A DNA stretch of 64,000 nucleotides from Platanthera guangdongensis (Eukaryota > Streptophyta > Magnoliopsida > Asparagales > Orchidaceae), in NCBI GenBank assembly GCA_039583875.1, contig CM077147.1:107306124-107370123 (forward strand), given 5' to 3'. Both the position numbers and the translations under genes were made by a program. Within the stretch, counting starts at the first letter, position 1. Each line of letters starts with the position of its first letter. Below the pieces are notes generated by a model, which did not search any database, was not told the DNA's origin, and was given only the letters and a program-made list of their open reading frames with translations. Positions 10,008 through 21,574 of this stretch are shown piece after piece.

Positions 10008-10689
10008 TGTAACGCCCCCGATTTTTTCAATGATTTTATTTTAATGGGCAACGTCATGTTTATGATGTCGTGGCGTTACTTTTAACGTCGAGTTGACGGC
10101 GCAATGTCGTTAAGCCATTTTCGCGTCCGTGCGGTCGAGTCGGCCGAATTCTTGCTGTAATGGGGAAATTTTGCTTCTGGAATTTAAGTTATGTAATTTT
10201 GGACTTGCTCGTCAAATTTCGTCGCAATCCGAGCATTTTTGGAGTCCCGGCGCGTGATTTAGGTTTTCGATTGTTTATGTTAGCCGTATACTTTGAAGAT
10301 TAATATCTCAGGAATGACTCGTCGGATTTTGTTTTTGACTTCATCGTTGTGTTTGTAGCGTTAGTGTTCACCTATGGTGCGAATTTCGTTTGATTCGGCA
10401 CACGTTGGGGCCCCCGTTTTAATCTCGTAATTTCTTTATTCAAAAATATATAAATATGAATATTTTATTATTAAAATACTGTTCAAAAATGAAAAACTAT
10501 ATTCATTTATATAGTTTAATTTCTTTGGATATATTTGTAAAGATTTTGCTGATTCTCGAAAATTTGTTTTCTCCTCTCGAGTAGTTATATGTTTACCCGA
10601 GTGATCTGTTAGTTTTACTCGAGTGGTTTTTTTATTTTACTCGAGTGAATTTTTGCTTCTACACGAGTGCTTCTTCAGTTACTCGAGTA

Positions 10690-10892
10690 GTCATTTTGAA
10701 CTACTCGAGTTGTCATTTTGAACTATTCGAGGAGCCATTTTGAACTACTCGAGGAGCCATTTTGAACTACTCGAGGAGCCATTTTGAACTACTCGAGCAG
10801 CCATTTTGAACTACTCGAGCAGCCATTTTGAACTACTCGAGCAGCCATTTTGAACTACTCGAGCAGTCATTTTGAACTACTCGAGTAGCCGT
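10690..10892 (+). repeat. 22-bp minisatellite, 9 units
   Basis: Same unit as 2222-2345. Several units carry the variants gaggag or gagcag instead of gagtag in runs of identical neighbours, which indicates local amplification. Confidence 0.85.
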
Positions 10893-11600
10893 TTTTTACC
10901 TCTCAAGTACCCGTAAGCTAGTTCTCGTGTTGTCTATTACTATTTGTGTTCAGGATCCTTTGTGAGGGTCAAAACGATGTCGTATGAAAAATGATTAATA
11001 TGAAATTTGTTCGTCTCGACGAGATCTACAACTTTCATGTTGACCAATTTTTGATTTGAAGCCATCCTAAACTCATATGTTTGTCTTCCGCACACCCACT
11101 CGTAAAAAGACCGTTTTTAGATAAATTTTTTTATATAAACATATTTATATATACATAGCCTCTGATATATATATAAACCTTTTATAAACTTTTATATATA
11201 CTCTGATATATTTATAAACCTTTTATAAACTTTTAGAAGAAAACTTCATCTTCTCCGATTTTTTTCCTCCCGAACTAGAGCGGCGTGAGCGTGAGAGAGA
11301 AACTATTTCGTGAACCTTCCGGTGGCCGCCGACGGTGCTCCGGTGCTCGAAATCTTCATCTGATCATCGATCCGGAAAGCTCTCGCCGAGAGCTACGTCA
11401 TCGTGGTAATATCTTCCCCGTTTCTTGAAATTTCTCGTTAGTGTTTTTTCGGGCCTAACCTCTTTCTTGGCCGTTCTTGTTCAGATTTCAACTCCTCCCG
11501 CATCTTTTTTACTCGAGTGGTTTTTTTTTTATTTTACTCGATTGAATTTTTCCTTCTACAAGTGTGCATCTTCAGTTACTCGAGTCCTGTATTAAATTAC

Positions 11601-11745
11601 TCGAGTAGTCATTTTGAACTACTCGTGTAGTCATTTTGAACTACTCGAGTAGCCATTTTGAACTACTCGAGTAGCCATTTTGAACTACTCGAGTAGCCAT
11701 TTTGAACTACTCGAGTAATCATTTTGAACTACTGGAGTAGTCGTT
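11601..11745 (+). repeat. 22-bp minisatellite, 6 units
   Basis: Array of the second duplicated unit; mostly gagtag type, closer to the 5' LTR array. Confidence 0.85.
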
Positions 11746-13954
11746 TTCTACCTCTCGAGTACCTGTAAGCTTGTTCTCGTGTAATCCGTTGTTGTTTGCA
11801 TTCAGGAGCTTTTTTGAGGGTCAAAACGATGTCGTATGGAAAAATAGTTAATATGAAATTTATTTGTCTCGACGAGATCTACAACTTTTATGTTGACCAA
11901 TTTTCGATTTGAAACCATCCTAAACTTATATTTTCATTTTCCGCACACTCACTCGTAAAAAGACCGTTTTTAGACAAATTGTTTTATATAAACACATTTA
12001 TATATACAGACTCTGATATATATATAAACCTTTTATAAACTTTTATATATACTCTCATATATTTATAAACCTTTTATAAACTTTTTACAAGAAAACTTCA
12101 TCTGCTCCGATCTTTTTCCTCCCGTATTAGAGTGGCGTGAGTGTGAGAGAGAAATTATTTCGTGAATCTTCCGGTGGCCGCCGACGGTGCTCCAGTGCTC
12201 GAAATTTTCATCCGATCATAGATCCGGAAAGCTCTCGCCGAGAGCTACGCCATCGTGGTAATATCTTCCCCGTTTATTAAGATTTCTCGTAAGGTTTTTT
12301 CGGCCCCAACCTCTTTCTCGGCCGTTCTTGTTCGGATTTCAACTCCTCCTGCATCCTTTTGCCCCGATCTACGACGTGGAGTGATTCGGAGGACTTTTCC
12401 GGTAAAACCAAGGCAAGTGGTGGTTTTCCCTCATTTCTTCTTGTCTGATTTGATGGTAACGGCTATGTTTTCATGTTGTTTAAAATTTTCTACATTTTTT
12501 CTTCCAAATTATTATTATGACTAACCTTCTCGATGATTGCATGATGTTGTAACGTTTTGTCATGGTGAACTCGATTTTGTCCGGTTATGTTTGATCATTC
12601 TTGAAGTGTCTTATTGAAGGCTTTAAACGCCTTAGATTTGGTTATTGAACGGATTAGAGTTATCTAGGATTGTTAATCGTTCCTAAGGGTTGATCAACCA
12701 TGTCTTGAATCTATTAATGTCATGTAGAATCTAACAAGCCAAATCTCGAGATATATGTGATGTGGTTCCTTTGGATTTCTCAATTGCGGGAGTTAGTGGA
12801 CAAAACCACCTCCGCAAATGTTTGATGCCTTTATTAGTACCTTGTGGAAGTCTACCAGATTTTTGGGCATCTGCGGTGTATGGTGGAGAGTATGAGACTC
12901 CCTCGCAGTTAGACGGATTTTATATTCATGAGAGTGTGTCCACGAGTGACCACCTCGCCCGTGTTGTTTTGGGTAGAGTCGACCACAGGTGTCTAATAAT
13001 TGTTTTGTTTTTTTTCTTTCCTTATGATTTATCCATGTCGTCACCTTATAGCCTCGTGCGTCAGGTGTACTCTTGTTGGACGTGACGAATCACGTAAGAG
13101 TTCTTTTCTTGTTGATGTCTTATTTCTTTTTGTACTTTACTTTAGTGCTTTTGGTCTTGGGTTGGTACCCCTTTTGACCTTTGTTTATTTTGGCTTATTC
13201 TTCTGCCACCATTTGTACCTTCTTGCTGAGGTGTTCTATCTTTGCAATGCCTCAGGTCCAGAGCTGTAGCAGATAACAGAGCTGGTTTTGGAGTTTCTGG
13301 GTGGCTTTGTTGGTCGTGGTTGTTACCTCGTCTTAGCGAGGTAGATTGTTGTTTCTTTTAGTTACTATTTCAGACTTACTTTTCTGTAAGTGGGTTCGTG
13401 TCAGTTGTTGGCGCCCACAGAATTGTTATTTGTTTGATACTTGCTAGCTGCTTATTTCTTTATATGTGGATGTGGATTACTTGCTCTCTGGGAGGATTTA
13501 CGCTAGGAATGCATGTTAGGTATTTTTAAGAATAAAATATATAACTATTACTTCATGCACTGCATAATTTAAAAACTCTAACTTGTTATATTTAGCGAAC
13601 GTAAAAGTTATCCTTATACTATTATAAATTTAGAGTCTTGCATAGCATGAGTTGTCCTTTGGGGACGTTTATACTCATGTAGGATGTTGGAGTCAATCTA
13701 AATAAGTATTTTTCCGCAGCGTATAATTATATTTTGATTCGTGGACTAGATGACCACTAAGCCGAGGGATACGGCTAACTTCTGCACTTAACTGATTTTT
13801 CCTTAAAATAACTTAAAGAATCTTTCTTCATGATTAGGTTGGTGTCTGCCTGAGCGTCCGCAGTTATCCCCTGCTGACGTGGCATCATGACGCGCATTTT
13901 CCCTTACTCTGATAAGTTATTTTATGCGGTGAAAATGCGGGTTGTGACAGCCGA

Positions 13955-16010
13955 CGAGCTTGCTTCCACTTGCGATCCTTGCCCAGTAAAAATCTGGTTG
14001 TAACGTGGGCCAGCAAAGGCTGACCTAAACTGTGTAACCAACACATCTCCTCCCGGCCATCCCTAGCGGACCCCGGGGCACTCCATCACCCTGCAGGTCA
14101 GCACTTCGTATGCAAAATATAATAACATGTAAAGCTATAATACAGGTTTGGATGTCTCATATAGCAATCACATTTCTATGTTGAGTATATAATAAAAGAG
14201 GCCTACAATGCAGCATGAATACAATCCTGTGTTTCACCCAAGGCACCCTAAATCGTATACTTCTAACACACCATCACATCGGGTACCTCCAATTTCCCCA
14301 TCGGTGTTTAAGCCGCAAACACAAGGGTACTCTAAATTCCCCAAAAGGCATATAAACCACAAACACAAGGGTACTCGAAATTCTACCAAATGGCATACAA
14401 GTTGCCACACCAACAAACCGATAAGAAACCTTAATAGACCCAACCCGCTCACGGCGACCCAGGCCCGGCTCCAATATCGGGATCAAGTCCACCGAAGGAG
14501 ACCCAGCGGGACCCAGCAGGAATCATCTGGGCTTGCCCAAAGCTCAGCATTCTCGTCAGTTCCATAGAAGGGGGACTTGTTTCGTCGGGACACTCTCCAC
14601 ACATGACTTTGCAATGTCACAGGCTAGCCAGCCGACTGCAGAGACAAATCATACCTTAGCACATCATAATCCCAACTTTTCCGCCCAAATCCAACATGTG
14701 TACCGTGACGTTCCCGTTCCCCAAGGAAACAATCTACCGATGAAACGGATCTAACCTTATCTGGTCCTGTGCCCCAAGGAAACCATCTCCCGTTACAACA
14801 GAGCTAACCTTATCTGGTCCTGCGCCCCAAGGAAACCATCTACCGTCACAGCGGAGCTAACCTTGTCTGGTTCTGATTACGCTTACTCGCGCGGAATAAA
14901 GGGGCATACAACATCCTCACAGACGGCATCTTGCCGCTAACGGATTTTTACAAAATCCTTAAGGCTCGCAATGCAACATCACCGAGTCGTACTAACGATC
15001 GCGACTGTGGCTTCACCCACAATGCCCAATCCACTAACGGAGCAGATTTCTAGTGCAATAACATGTCAGGGATGGACACAATCGACCCGGTGGCTCTTCT
15101 TGAACCATGGCAACCCGAATCTCTCTCATTTGAGAGATCTGGTGCCTAGAATGCTTGAAAGAAACAAGAAAAGAGTAGATGTCATGCACGCATCCTAAAA
15201 TAGAAAAGAGAAGTTTCGTTACCTTATGACTTCTCTTCATAGCCATGAAACCCTAGCCTTGCACGGATGAAAATGAACGCCTCCAAGTCTTATACCCGGA
15301 TTAGGCCTCAGAACGATGATCGGAGGTCTGAAGCTCTTTCAATGGCGAAAGAAAGCTCTCTTCTTCCTCCTCCCACCTTTCTCTTCCAAACCCTAACTCT
15401 CACTTTCCAAATGAGAAAATGAAGAGAAACAACTATTCAACCCTATATAAGCACTCTGGAGGAGAGTCTTGGGCCTTAGGATCGAATCCTAAAAGAAATC
15501 AGACGGCTATAAAGCCAAACAACGGAACTGCTTCTGTCCGCTACCGTTGGGCGGTAACTACCTACCGCTGAGCTGTACGTTCCCGAGCGCTCGGCCAGAA
15601 AATAATGCTGCGCTAACGCTGGCGATTAGGCTAACACCGTGTGGTAGCGTTTTTCTCGAGAACTCGACGTTTTCTTGAAAACTCAGCATTTGACGAACTG
15701 GGCACTTCGTTCGACGAAACAGGGCTATCGTCGAGCGATAGCTACTATCACCGGGCTGTAATACTCCAGCACTCGACGAATAGATCTTTCGATCGATGCT
15801 CGACGAAACAGGGCTATCGCCGAGCGGTACCTAGCTAATGTCATGGGCTAGCACTCAACGCTCTCAGCGCCTGGTCACTCAACGCTCTCAGCGCCTGAAC
15901 ACTCAATGTTCTCAGCACCTGGCCACTCAATATTAAGCTCCCGTCGGGCTATAGCTACTACCGCAGGGTGATAGCTTCCAGAGACTCATTCTAAAAACTG
16001 GGGTGTTACA
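13955..16010 (-). repeat. B1 5' LTR, remaining part
   Basis: Continuation after A's target duplication, ending gggtgttaca. The sequence 'ccagcaaaggctgacc' near 14009 has a diverged counterpart in the B2 LTR at about 23930. Open frames at 14208-15246 on either strand have no protein features and are not reported as genes. Confidence 0.7.
15536..15985 (-). repeat. Short-hairpin and TCGACGAA array in the B1 LTR
   Basis: Repeated ctaccg/cggta and ctatcg/cgatag arms, for example GCTATCG-TCGAG-CGATAGC at 15724-15742, alternate with TCGACGAA (exact TCGACGA at about 15709, 15773 and 15799). The B2 LTR has the same style, for example TACCGC-CGT-GCGGTA at 45282-45296. Confidence 0.65.
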
Positions 16011-16373
16011 CCCACCCTTGCCGAAGTTCTGCCTTGCGGAAAAATTTTAGCCAAGCTCCACCACCACCTCCCCACCCTCTAATGGCGGATCTCGCCATAA
16101 TCTGTCAGAGACCTTGAAATAAGGTGAGACCCCCTCCTCTCCTTCCTCCCTAACTTCTGAACGTAATGCATGCAATTTCCGGTTGTCAGAGCGCCGCTAC
16201 GACACCACCATGCTTGGAGAAGAAGTGCTCTGTAAGCACTTTTCTGATGGCGTCCAGTGGCTCCAAGCTGTCGAACCACCACCAGAGTGAGTGCCGGCCC
16301 CCGGAGAGTCAGTCGGGGCAGAGCAATGGTTGGCAAGCGGTCGGCCCCTTAAGGGGGCGGTTTCGGTACAGGT
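16011..16373. other. Unassigned 363-bp interval
   Basis: Lies between the outer end of the B1 5' LTR and the putative F LTR. More GC-rich than its surroundings, with a gccccttaagggggc palindrome near 16345. Small frames on both strands show no recognisable domain. It may be flanking host sequence or an unrecognised repeat. Confidence 0.4.
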
Positions 16374-17550
16374 TGTGAGAAATGATTATAAAATTTATAA
16401 TTTTTTATAAATTTTATATTATTATAACAAAATTGGATAATTAATTTTTTGAGGATAAAATAAGGATCTGATCGAAAAATGTTGAACATGAAAAATATTC
16501 CACTTGGTGTCAGCTACACCTCAAAACAAATTGAGATTTTTATAATTTAATTTGATATTTTTAATAATTTAAATTGGGATTGTTTCCTTGATTTGAGGGG
16601 GCCTAAAATGCTCAAAACCTTTTGATAAAATTTTCAGAGATATATGGAGTCCTCCTATATTCTCTATAAAGATTTGGAGATTTTTGATTATGATTTGATA
16701 TTTTTCAAGTATTTAAAGTGATGGTTTTCACTTTTGGAAATTAATAGAGGCCAATTTTCTCTATCAAAATCTCTTAAAATCTCAAGAATGATATATATTT
16801 ATTAAATGCATGATACAGTGAAATTTGAGAAAATTTTTAGTATTCCTGCTATTTTTGAGATTTTAAATCATGTTCGAGATTAATTTAAAGATTGCTAGAT
16901 GCAAAAAGCTTCTGATTAAAAATGTCTTATATCTCTATAAGAAATTCTTGGAATTAAATACATGCTTTGGACATATATAAGGAATTTTTGAGGCGCTCCT
17001 GGTATTTTATTGAATTGATATTACCATAGCCTATTTTGAATAATGTTAGAGTATATATAAGACCTCGAAGTAATGAAGATTACTTTGAGCAGTTTGTATT
17101 ATATATTTAAACCCACTATTGTGGTTGGTGATTTAAAATACGGCTTATTTTTAAATAAAAAATAAGGTTCATTTGAGGCTTAATGAATTGTTGAAGCTCA
17201 ATCGAAGCTCTAAATGACTCAAGAAATTCTTGAGGTTATAGTTTGGCGATTTCAACATCAAGTTCCAGTTTCCTCGATTTTCGACTTTTTGTCGCATAAA
17301 AGAGGTTTAAATCAAAAGAAATGATATTGGGTTTAACATAGAAAATTGATTCGCCATGATGTGAGCAATTGAGGTTAAGAGTTGGTGTTAAACCTCTTAC
17401 TGATATTTAGCCCTCGATAATTATTATAACGAGCGGAAATTTATTATAAAAAGGTCATAATCCCTAAATATAAGTCTGATCAAGCCGTGTTTAAAAGGCA
17501 CAACTGAACTCAATATTGGAGTTTAATAATGGGTGAAACTCAAAAGAAAC

Positions 17551-17800
17551 TTCCTAAGAACAGAAATGATACTGAACATTCCTCATATGAACGAGTGTGG
17601 AACTGAACTTTCCTCCTATAAACGGAGATGAATCTGAACTTTTATCCTATGAACGGAGATGAAACTGAACCTTTCTTCCTATGAACGGAGATGGAACTGA
17701 ACTCTCCTCCTATGAACAGAGATGGAACTAAACTTTCTTCCTATGACTGGAGATAGAACTGAACATTCCTCCTATGAACGGAGATGGAACTAAAGCCTCC
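17551..17800 (+). repeat. Roughly 31-bp minisatellite, about 8 units
   Basis: Unit approximates cctatgaacggagatggaac plus tgaac and a pyrimidine run. Second copy at about 26365-26614. Confidence 0.8.
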
Positions 17801-17864
17801 TGATAATGAAGTGATGGACTACTAACCCTTTACTTTTATTGCACTTTCTTTTTTCCCAGTCCTG

Positions 17865-18075
17865 TATTATTCTAGTTCCTTTCAAAACTTTCAGTTCAGT
17901 TTTCTTTTCAGTACTACTCAAATCTTGTACTGGTCTAGTTCCTTTCAATACTTTATTTACAGTTTTTTTTTATTCAGTACTACTCCAGTCTTGTACTGGT
18001 CCAGTTCCTTTCAATACTTTCAATTCAATTTTTTCAGCACAACTTCAGTCTTGTACTGTTCCAGTTCCTTTAAGC
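17865..18075 (+). repeat. Roughly 64-bp pyrimidine-rich repeat, 4 units
   Basis: Each unit has cttgtactgg (or close) followed by tctagttcctttcaa or ccagttcctttcaa. The overlapping frames at 17839-18150 are repetitive by-products. Second copy at about 26678-26888. Confidence 0.8.
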
Positions 18076-19516
18076 ATTTTATTTCAATTACTTTACAGGA
18101 TAGCATTTAATTATTACAGTTCATACTTACTTCAGTACCTATTTTTGTAGTTTATTTCAACAACATATTTACTCACCGCTCTTAGTTATGCAATTTACTA
18201 TTTCTGCATTTCTAGCTCGGGTCCTGCTCTAACGAGTGGTTGGATTTTTGGTAGAGCATTAGTTGGGGATAACCGAGAGTTGAGTTATTCCTCCAAGGTT
18301 AGCCCCAAATAATGTGCTCTGACACTCGTTGCGCTCCTTGTTAAAGTTGAGCAACATATTGATTTGAGAAGATTACTTGCCCGAATTATTTCATATCGAG
18401 TAGGGCAGGTCGTCGCAGACTCGATATGTGTCAGTTACTTAATTATTGAAATGCTTGTGAATTGCTTGCGGTAAAAAGTGGCGGGTCGGTCATGCCCGTA
18501 GACCGTACGTACCGATGTGGGAAGGTTGACCACTCAAGGCGATGCGGAGATGCGTACCATGGGTGATCTGTCATTTTATGACCCATTGGTTTCCTTCGCT
18601 GGTTGGCCTAAATTTCATAAATCACTAGATGCCGCTCACATTCAAGTGTACACAGAGTTGTACGTTGGGGCCAAGGTAGTGCGGTACATCTATAGCCAGA
18701 AGTGGTAGGACTGGCCACTACCACCGATGGCTATATCGGTGAGGCCCGCGGGGTTCGCTACTCTGCTAGAAAAGAAGCGGTCCAAACTATGTCGGCATAG
18801 GGCATGTGCGCGGGTTTTGAACACCTATGGTGTGATTATAAGTTGTGAGGGCATGTTGATTGTATAACTGTTAGTTGAGCTCCTGTTAAATAACTGATGT
18901 TTATACTGCTACTTTCCAGTTATTTATATGTCGCGCTCTTTCAGATTTTGCTCACATCATATGATATGATAATGCATTCTATAGAAATATTGATGCTAAC
19001 TCACTTTTGCTTTGGCAATTTTTGATAGTGTTGAGGCTTACTCTCGTCCCCAAGTTTAGGGATCTTGGGTAGGAGGTGTGAATCCACTTAGTCTTGTGAC
19101 TAACGACTATTTAAATAACCATTGATAGTAGATGGAGCAGTGTGAGGCCCAGTTACTGCGTGAGAGCATACCTGACATAGAGCCCGCACGAGCAGATGTA
19201 CCAGTCTCATCTTCAGTCTTAGAAATGTGAGCCCTTAGCTTGGTAAAAGTAGAAATAGTGTTGTAATTTTCTTTAGCTCGATAAATCGCCTGTATAAACT
19301 TATGGCTACGAAATTTATTGTAAATATATTATTTGGATTTTGAATTGCTTCCATTATGATCTAATGTGATGTGATGAGTTTTTATATCCTGAAAAGACGA
19401 TCATTTTACATTGGGTAAGTGGGTTATTGCCACCTGGATAGCATAGGATGGTCTTCTTGGGCGGTAAGGCCTGTCTCCGACCCGAACCGGTCTATGGTTG
19501 GGCGGAGGGTCTTACA

Positions 19517-20059
19517 ACAAGAGCGTGATTATCTATGCATAAGGGATGCCTCGTTTGATGATGCTGACGTCAATGTTGAGGGATGATCTTATTATGCCCT
19601 TTTTTTATTTGTTTGCCTTACTCTTATTTTGTCTTGCGGGTGCGCCTTTTCACCATAACATGCCTTTTGTCCTTCATGATGTAGTATGTGGGGCAACTTA
19701 TGTTTGAACGAAGACTCTCTTTTTTGGGTCATTTATGTTCTGGTTTAGTTTTGGTGCTCGTACACTTTTGGCAAAGTAGCACATAACTTGAGCATTGGCA
19801 TTTCGAGCAGGTTACTAGTGAGAGATATTTGTCTAATTACATCTTGGGAGGACATGAGTCTGCTTAGGAGTTGGTGGTGAAGAGCCCTTATTTGCTCATG
19901 CCTTAAGAGGATCGAGGTCCGTTCGAGTGGAGATGGCAAAGAAACTCAGTTCGATTGCGCTTTTAGGGGGGCCTAAGCCCAATTGAGTGGAGGTAGAAAA
20001 GAACCTTTGTTCGATTGTGCTTTGGAAGGACCTGAGTCCGTTTGAGTGGAGGTGGAGAA
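19517..20059 (+). other. F internal leader (non-coding), copy 1
   Basis: Follows the putative F LTR. Near 19905-20057 a roughly 70-bp segment (gagtggaggt...aagaacc...ttcgattg) recurs about 2.5 times. Cut at 20060 by A2. No ORF of note. Confidence 0.45.
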
Positions 20060-20455
20060 TGTAACGCCCCCGATTTTTTGATGTTTAGTTTAATTCTTTT
20101 TTTGGCATATTTATGACGTCAATGCATTACGTTGACATGTGTTTGGCGTGTGTCGTGATTAGAGCGTGATTTTTTCTCTTTAGGTTTTCTGTGTGGTTGG
20201 GTTTAGCCTGTTTTAAGATTCCCTTGCGAGTCGAGTCTATTTTGGTAACTCGGTGGAGTCTTTTTGGGAATGCTTGTGTTTTGGCTTTGTGAGGGTTTTT
20301 CTCGAGTTTGGTTTGTCGGATTTTGATTCTGACTTTTCCGTTGGATTTGTAGCGTCGGTGTTTAGCTATGGTGCAAATTTCGTTAAATTCTGAGGTCGTT
20401 TAGATTTTGGGTCGTTTTGGCATTATTTAATTAATTATTATTATTATATATTATT

Positions 20456-20465
20456 TATATATAAA
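20456..20465 (+). promoter_or_regulatory. A2 TATA-like box
   Basis: tatatataaa upstream of the leader hairpin (20632-20648), in the same order as in element A. Duplicate about 8814 nt further on. Confidence 0.5.
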
Positions 20466-20984
20466 CACGTGAACTGAAACCCTATCCCTACTCTTCATCA
20501 TCTTCCTAAAACGAGCAGCGGAAGCTTTCACGAAAACGAAAGGAGCGGCGGACGGGCTTTTTCGGCCGGTGATTCCTGGTGATCCGATGGTCGGATTTGT
20601 CAATAAAGTAGAGATTTGGAAAGCTCTCGGAGAGAGCTACGTGGTCGTGGTAAGTTGTCCCCGATTCCTCGATTTTTATACGTGAGGGTTAGCGATTTTG
20701 ACCCCTTTTCCCCTCCAAAAGTTTCAGGAAACGTTGCTAGGATCTTTTCAAGACCGACCCTTATCGTGGTGCAAGTGGGCGGTATTTCTTCAATTGTTTA
20801 AGGCAAGTGGATTTTCTCCCCTTGTTTGTTCATTTTCTAGCTTACATTCTTCCTTTCTTCTTCCTCCTCTAGAGAGTAGGAGTCGTATAGGTTAAGCCAA
20901 AAGAACCCCCCCCCCCCCCCCAGGTTATGACATAACTTCGGCCAAAACCGTGAAAGCTAGGTTTAGTGGATAAAGGGGAATTCG

Positions 20985-21355
20985 GTGGGTCTCGGGTAGT
21001 AATTCGTTGAGTATAGGTGTCGGGATTCAGCAAGTATAGTAGACTAGTCTAAGGGATTTTTGTCGAATATCGGCTGACGATTTCGGCGAGTATCGGAATT
21101 CGTCGAGTATCGTCAACCGTCGAATATTATAAATTTTCTAAGTAGAATGTGGCAGGTATCGGGTAGTAAATCGTCGAGTATCGTTGTTCATTTCCGCCGA
21201 GTATTGTAGAATTCGTCGAGTATCGTCAATAGTAAAACTTTATAAAGTTGCCAAGTAAGTTTCGGCGTGTGTCATTTGAATTCGTCGAATATCGTATGGT
21301 CTATTTTGCCGATTAGTGTGGAATACGTCGAGTATCGCGGCTGTTTTCGAGTATA
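20985..21355 (+). repeat. Interspersed TCGAGTATCG-type motif
   Basis: Variants of cgtcgagtatcg recur roughly every 30-60 nt (for example near 21099, 21173, 21213, 21326), some as tcgaatatcg. Another CpG/TCGA-core array inside an LTR. Confidence 0.65.
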
Positions 21356-21574
21356 CTCGCTGAATTGGCCAGGACTTAGAATTTTTTGTCGTTTTCATCT
21401 GATTCGGCGAGTTTGGTCTTTATGGATTACTTTTGGGTATTTTGTCCAGTCAGTCTTGGGAAGTGTTTGGGTTTTGGTATTTGGGTTTTATGGGGTTTGG
21501 TTGCGGTTTATTTTATATTGAACGTATGTTTGGTATGGCCATGGTTGGTTGTGGATATTTGACCCTGGTGGGTT

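Larger units (their letters stand above)
10617..12360 (+). repeat. Tandem duplication inside the 3' LTR (about 0.89 and 0.85 kb units)
   Basis: Units 10617-11510 and 11511-12360 both begin actcgagtggttttttt. At the junction, the 'gcatctttttt' end of the first unit meets the T-rich start of the second, so a short T-rich homology may have mediated it. The 5' LTR has one unit (about 2137-2965). Confidence 0.85.
1526..13949 (+). mobile_element. Element A: complete chromovirus (Ty3/gypsy, Tekay/Del-like), 12.4 kb
   Basis: 5' LTR 1526-4555, PBS 4558-4573, leader, gag 5229-6461, pol 6551-9900 (PR-RT-RNase H-INT-chromodomain), polypurine tract 9992-10007, 3' LTR 10008-13949. Both LTRs run TGTA[A/C]CGCCCCC...TGACA. 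Flanks are gccgg (1521-1525) and gccga (13950-13954), a 5-bp target-site duplication with one mismatch. LTRs differ by about 12 of 237 aligned bases (3361-3600 against 12761-13000), about 5%, mostly transitions. gag holds one frame and pol needs one frameshift; the rest of the damage is nonsense codons. Tekay/Del assignment rests on large LTRs and the chromodomain type and is inference. Confidence 0.9.
10008..13949 (+). repeat. Element A 3' LTR (3942 bp, enlarged by internal duplication)
   Basis: Same ends and order as the 5' LTR, but about 0.9 kb longer because 10617-11510 is followed by a second copy, 11511-12360, carrying the minisatellite, TATA blocks and leader hairpin again. After 12360 it matches 5' LTR sequence from about 2960 onward. 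Confidence 0.9.
1..16010 (-). mobile_element. Element B1: partial Ty3/gypsy chromovirus-like retrotransposon, split by element A
   Basis: Minus-strand order is 5' LTR (16010 down to 1159, interrupted by A at 1526-13949), PBS (1141-1155), gag (1013-463), then protease (390-1). Reverse transcriptase, integrase and the 3' LTR lie left of the window. The LTR without A is about 2.4 kb and its outer end reads gggtgttaca on the plus strand, the usual TG...CA form. B1 and B2 share LTR-end sequence, gag-protease junction and protease motifs, so they are relatives of one lineage. The copy is dead: frameshifts, a large gag deletion and an altered protease active site. Confidence 0.75.
16374..19516 (+). 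repeat. Putative LTR of element F
   Basis: Runs from tgtgagaaatg to ggtcttaca (TG...CA) and carries internal tandem repeats and a TATA-like tatataaga near 17055. The following 'acaagagcg' could be a decayed PBS. No coding region of F is visible, so the class (probably Ty3/gypsy) and the strand are uncertain. From 16696 onward it is duplicated at 25508. Confidence 0.45.

Noticed and set aside
14208..15246. Several 70-119-codon frames on both strands
   Set aside because: Inside the B1 LTR; no domain, no conserved counterpart in the B2 LTR.
15536..15985. Possible CRISPR-like array from regularly spaced hairpins
   Set aside because: Repeats are diverged and irregularly spaced, in a plant LTR; CRISPR is not expected.
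16079..16378. Two overlapping frames in the GC-rich interval
   Set aside because: No recognisable motif, and opposite-strand open frames are expected in GC-rich DNA of this length.
17839..18150. 103-codon repetitive frame in the F LTR, also near 26652
   Set aside because: By-product of a roughly 64-bp pyrimidine-rich tandem repeat; several frames are open at once.
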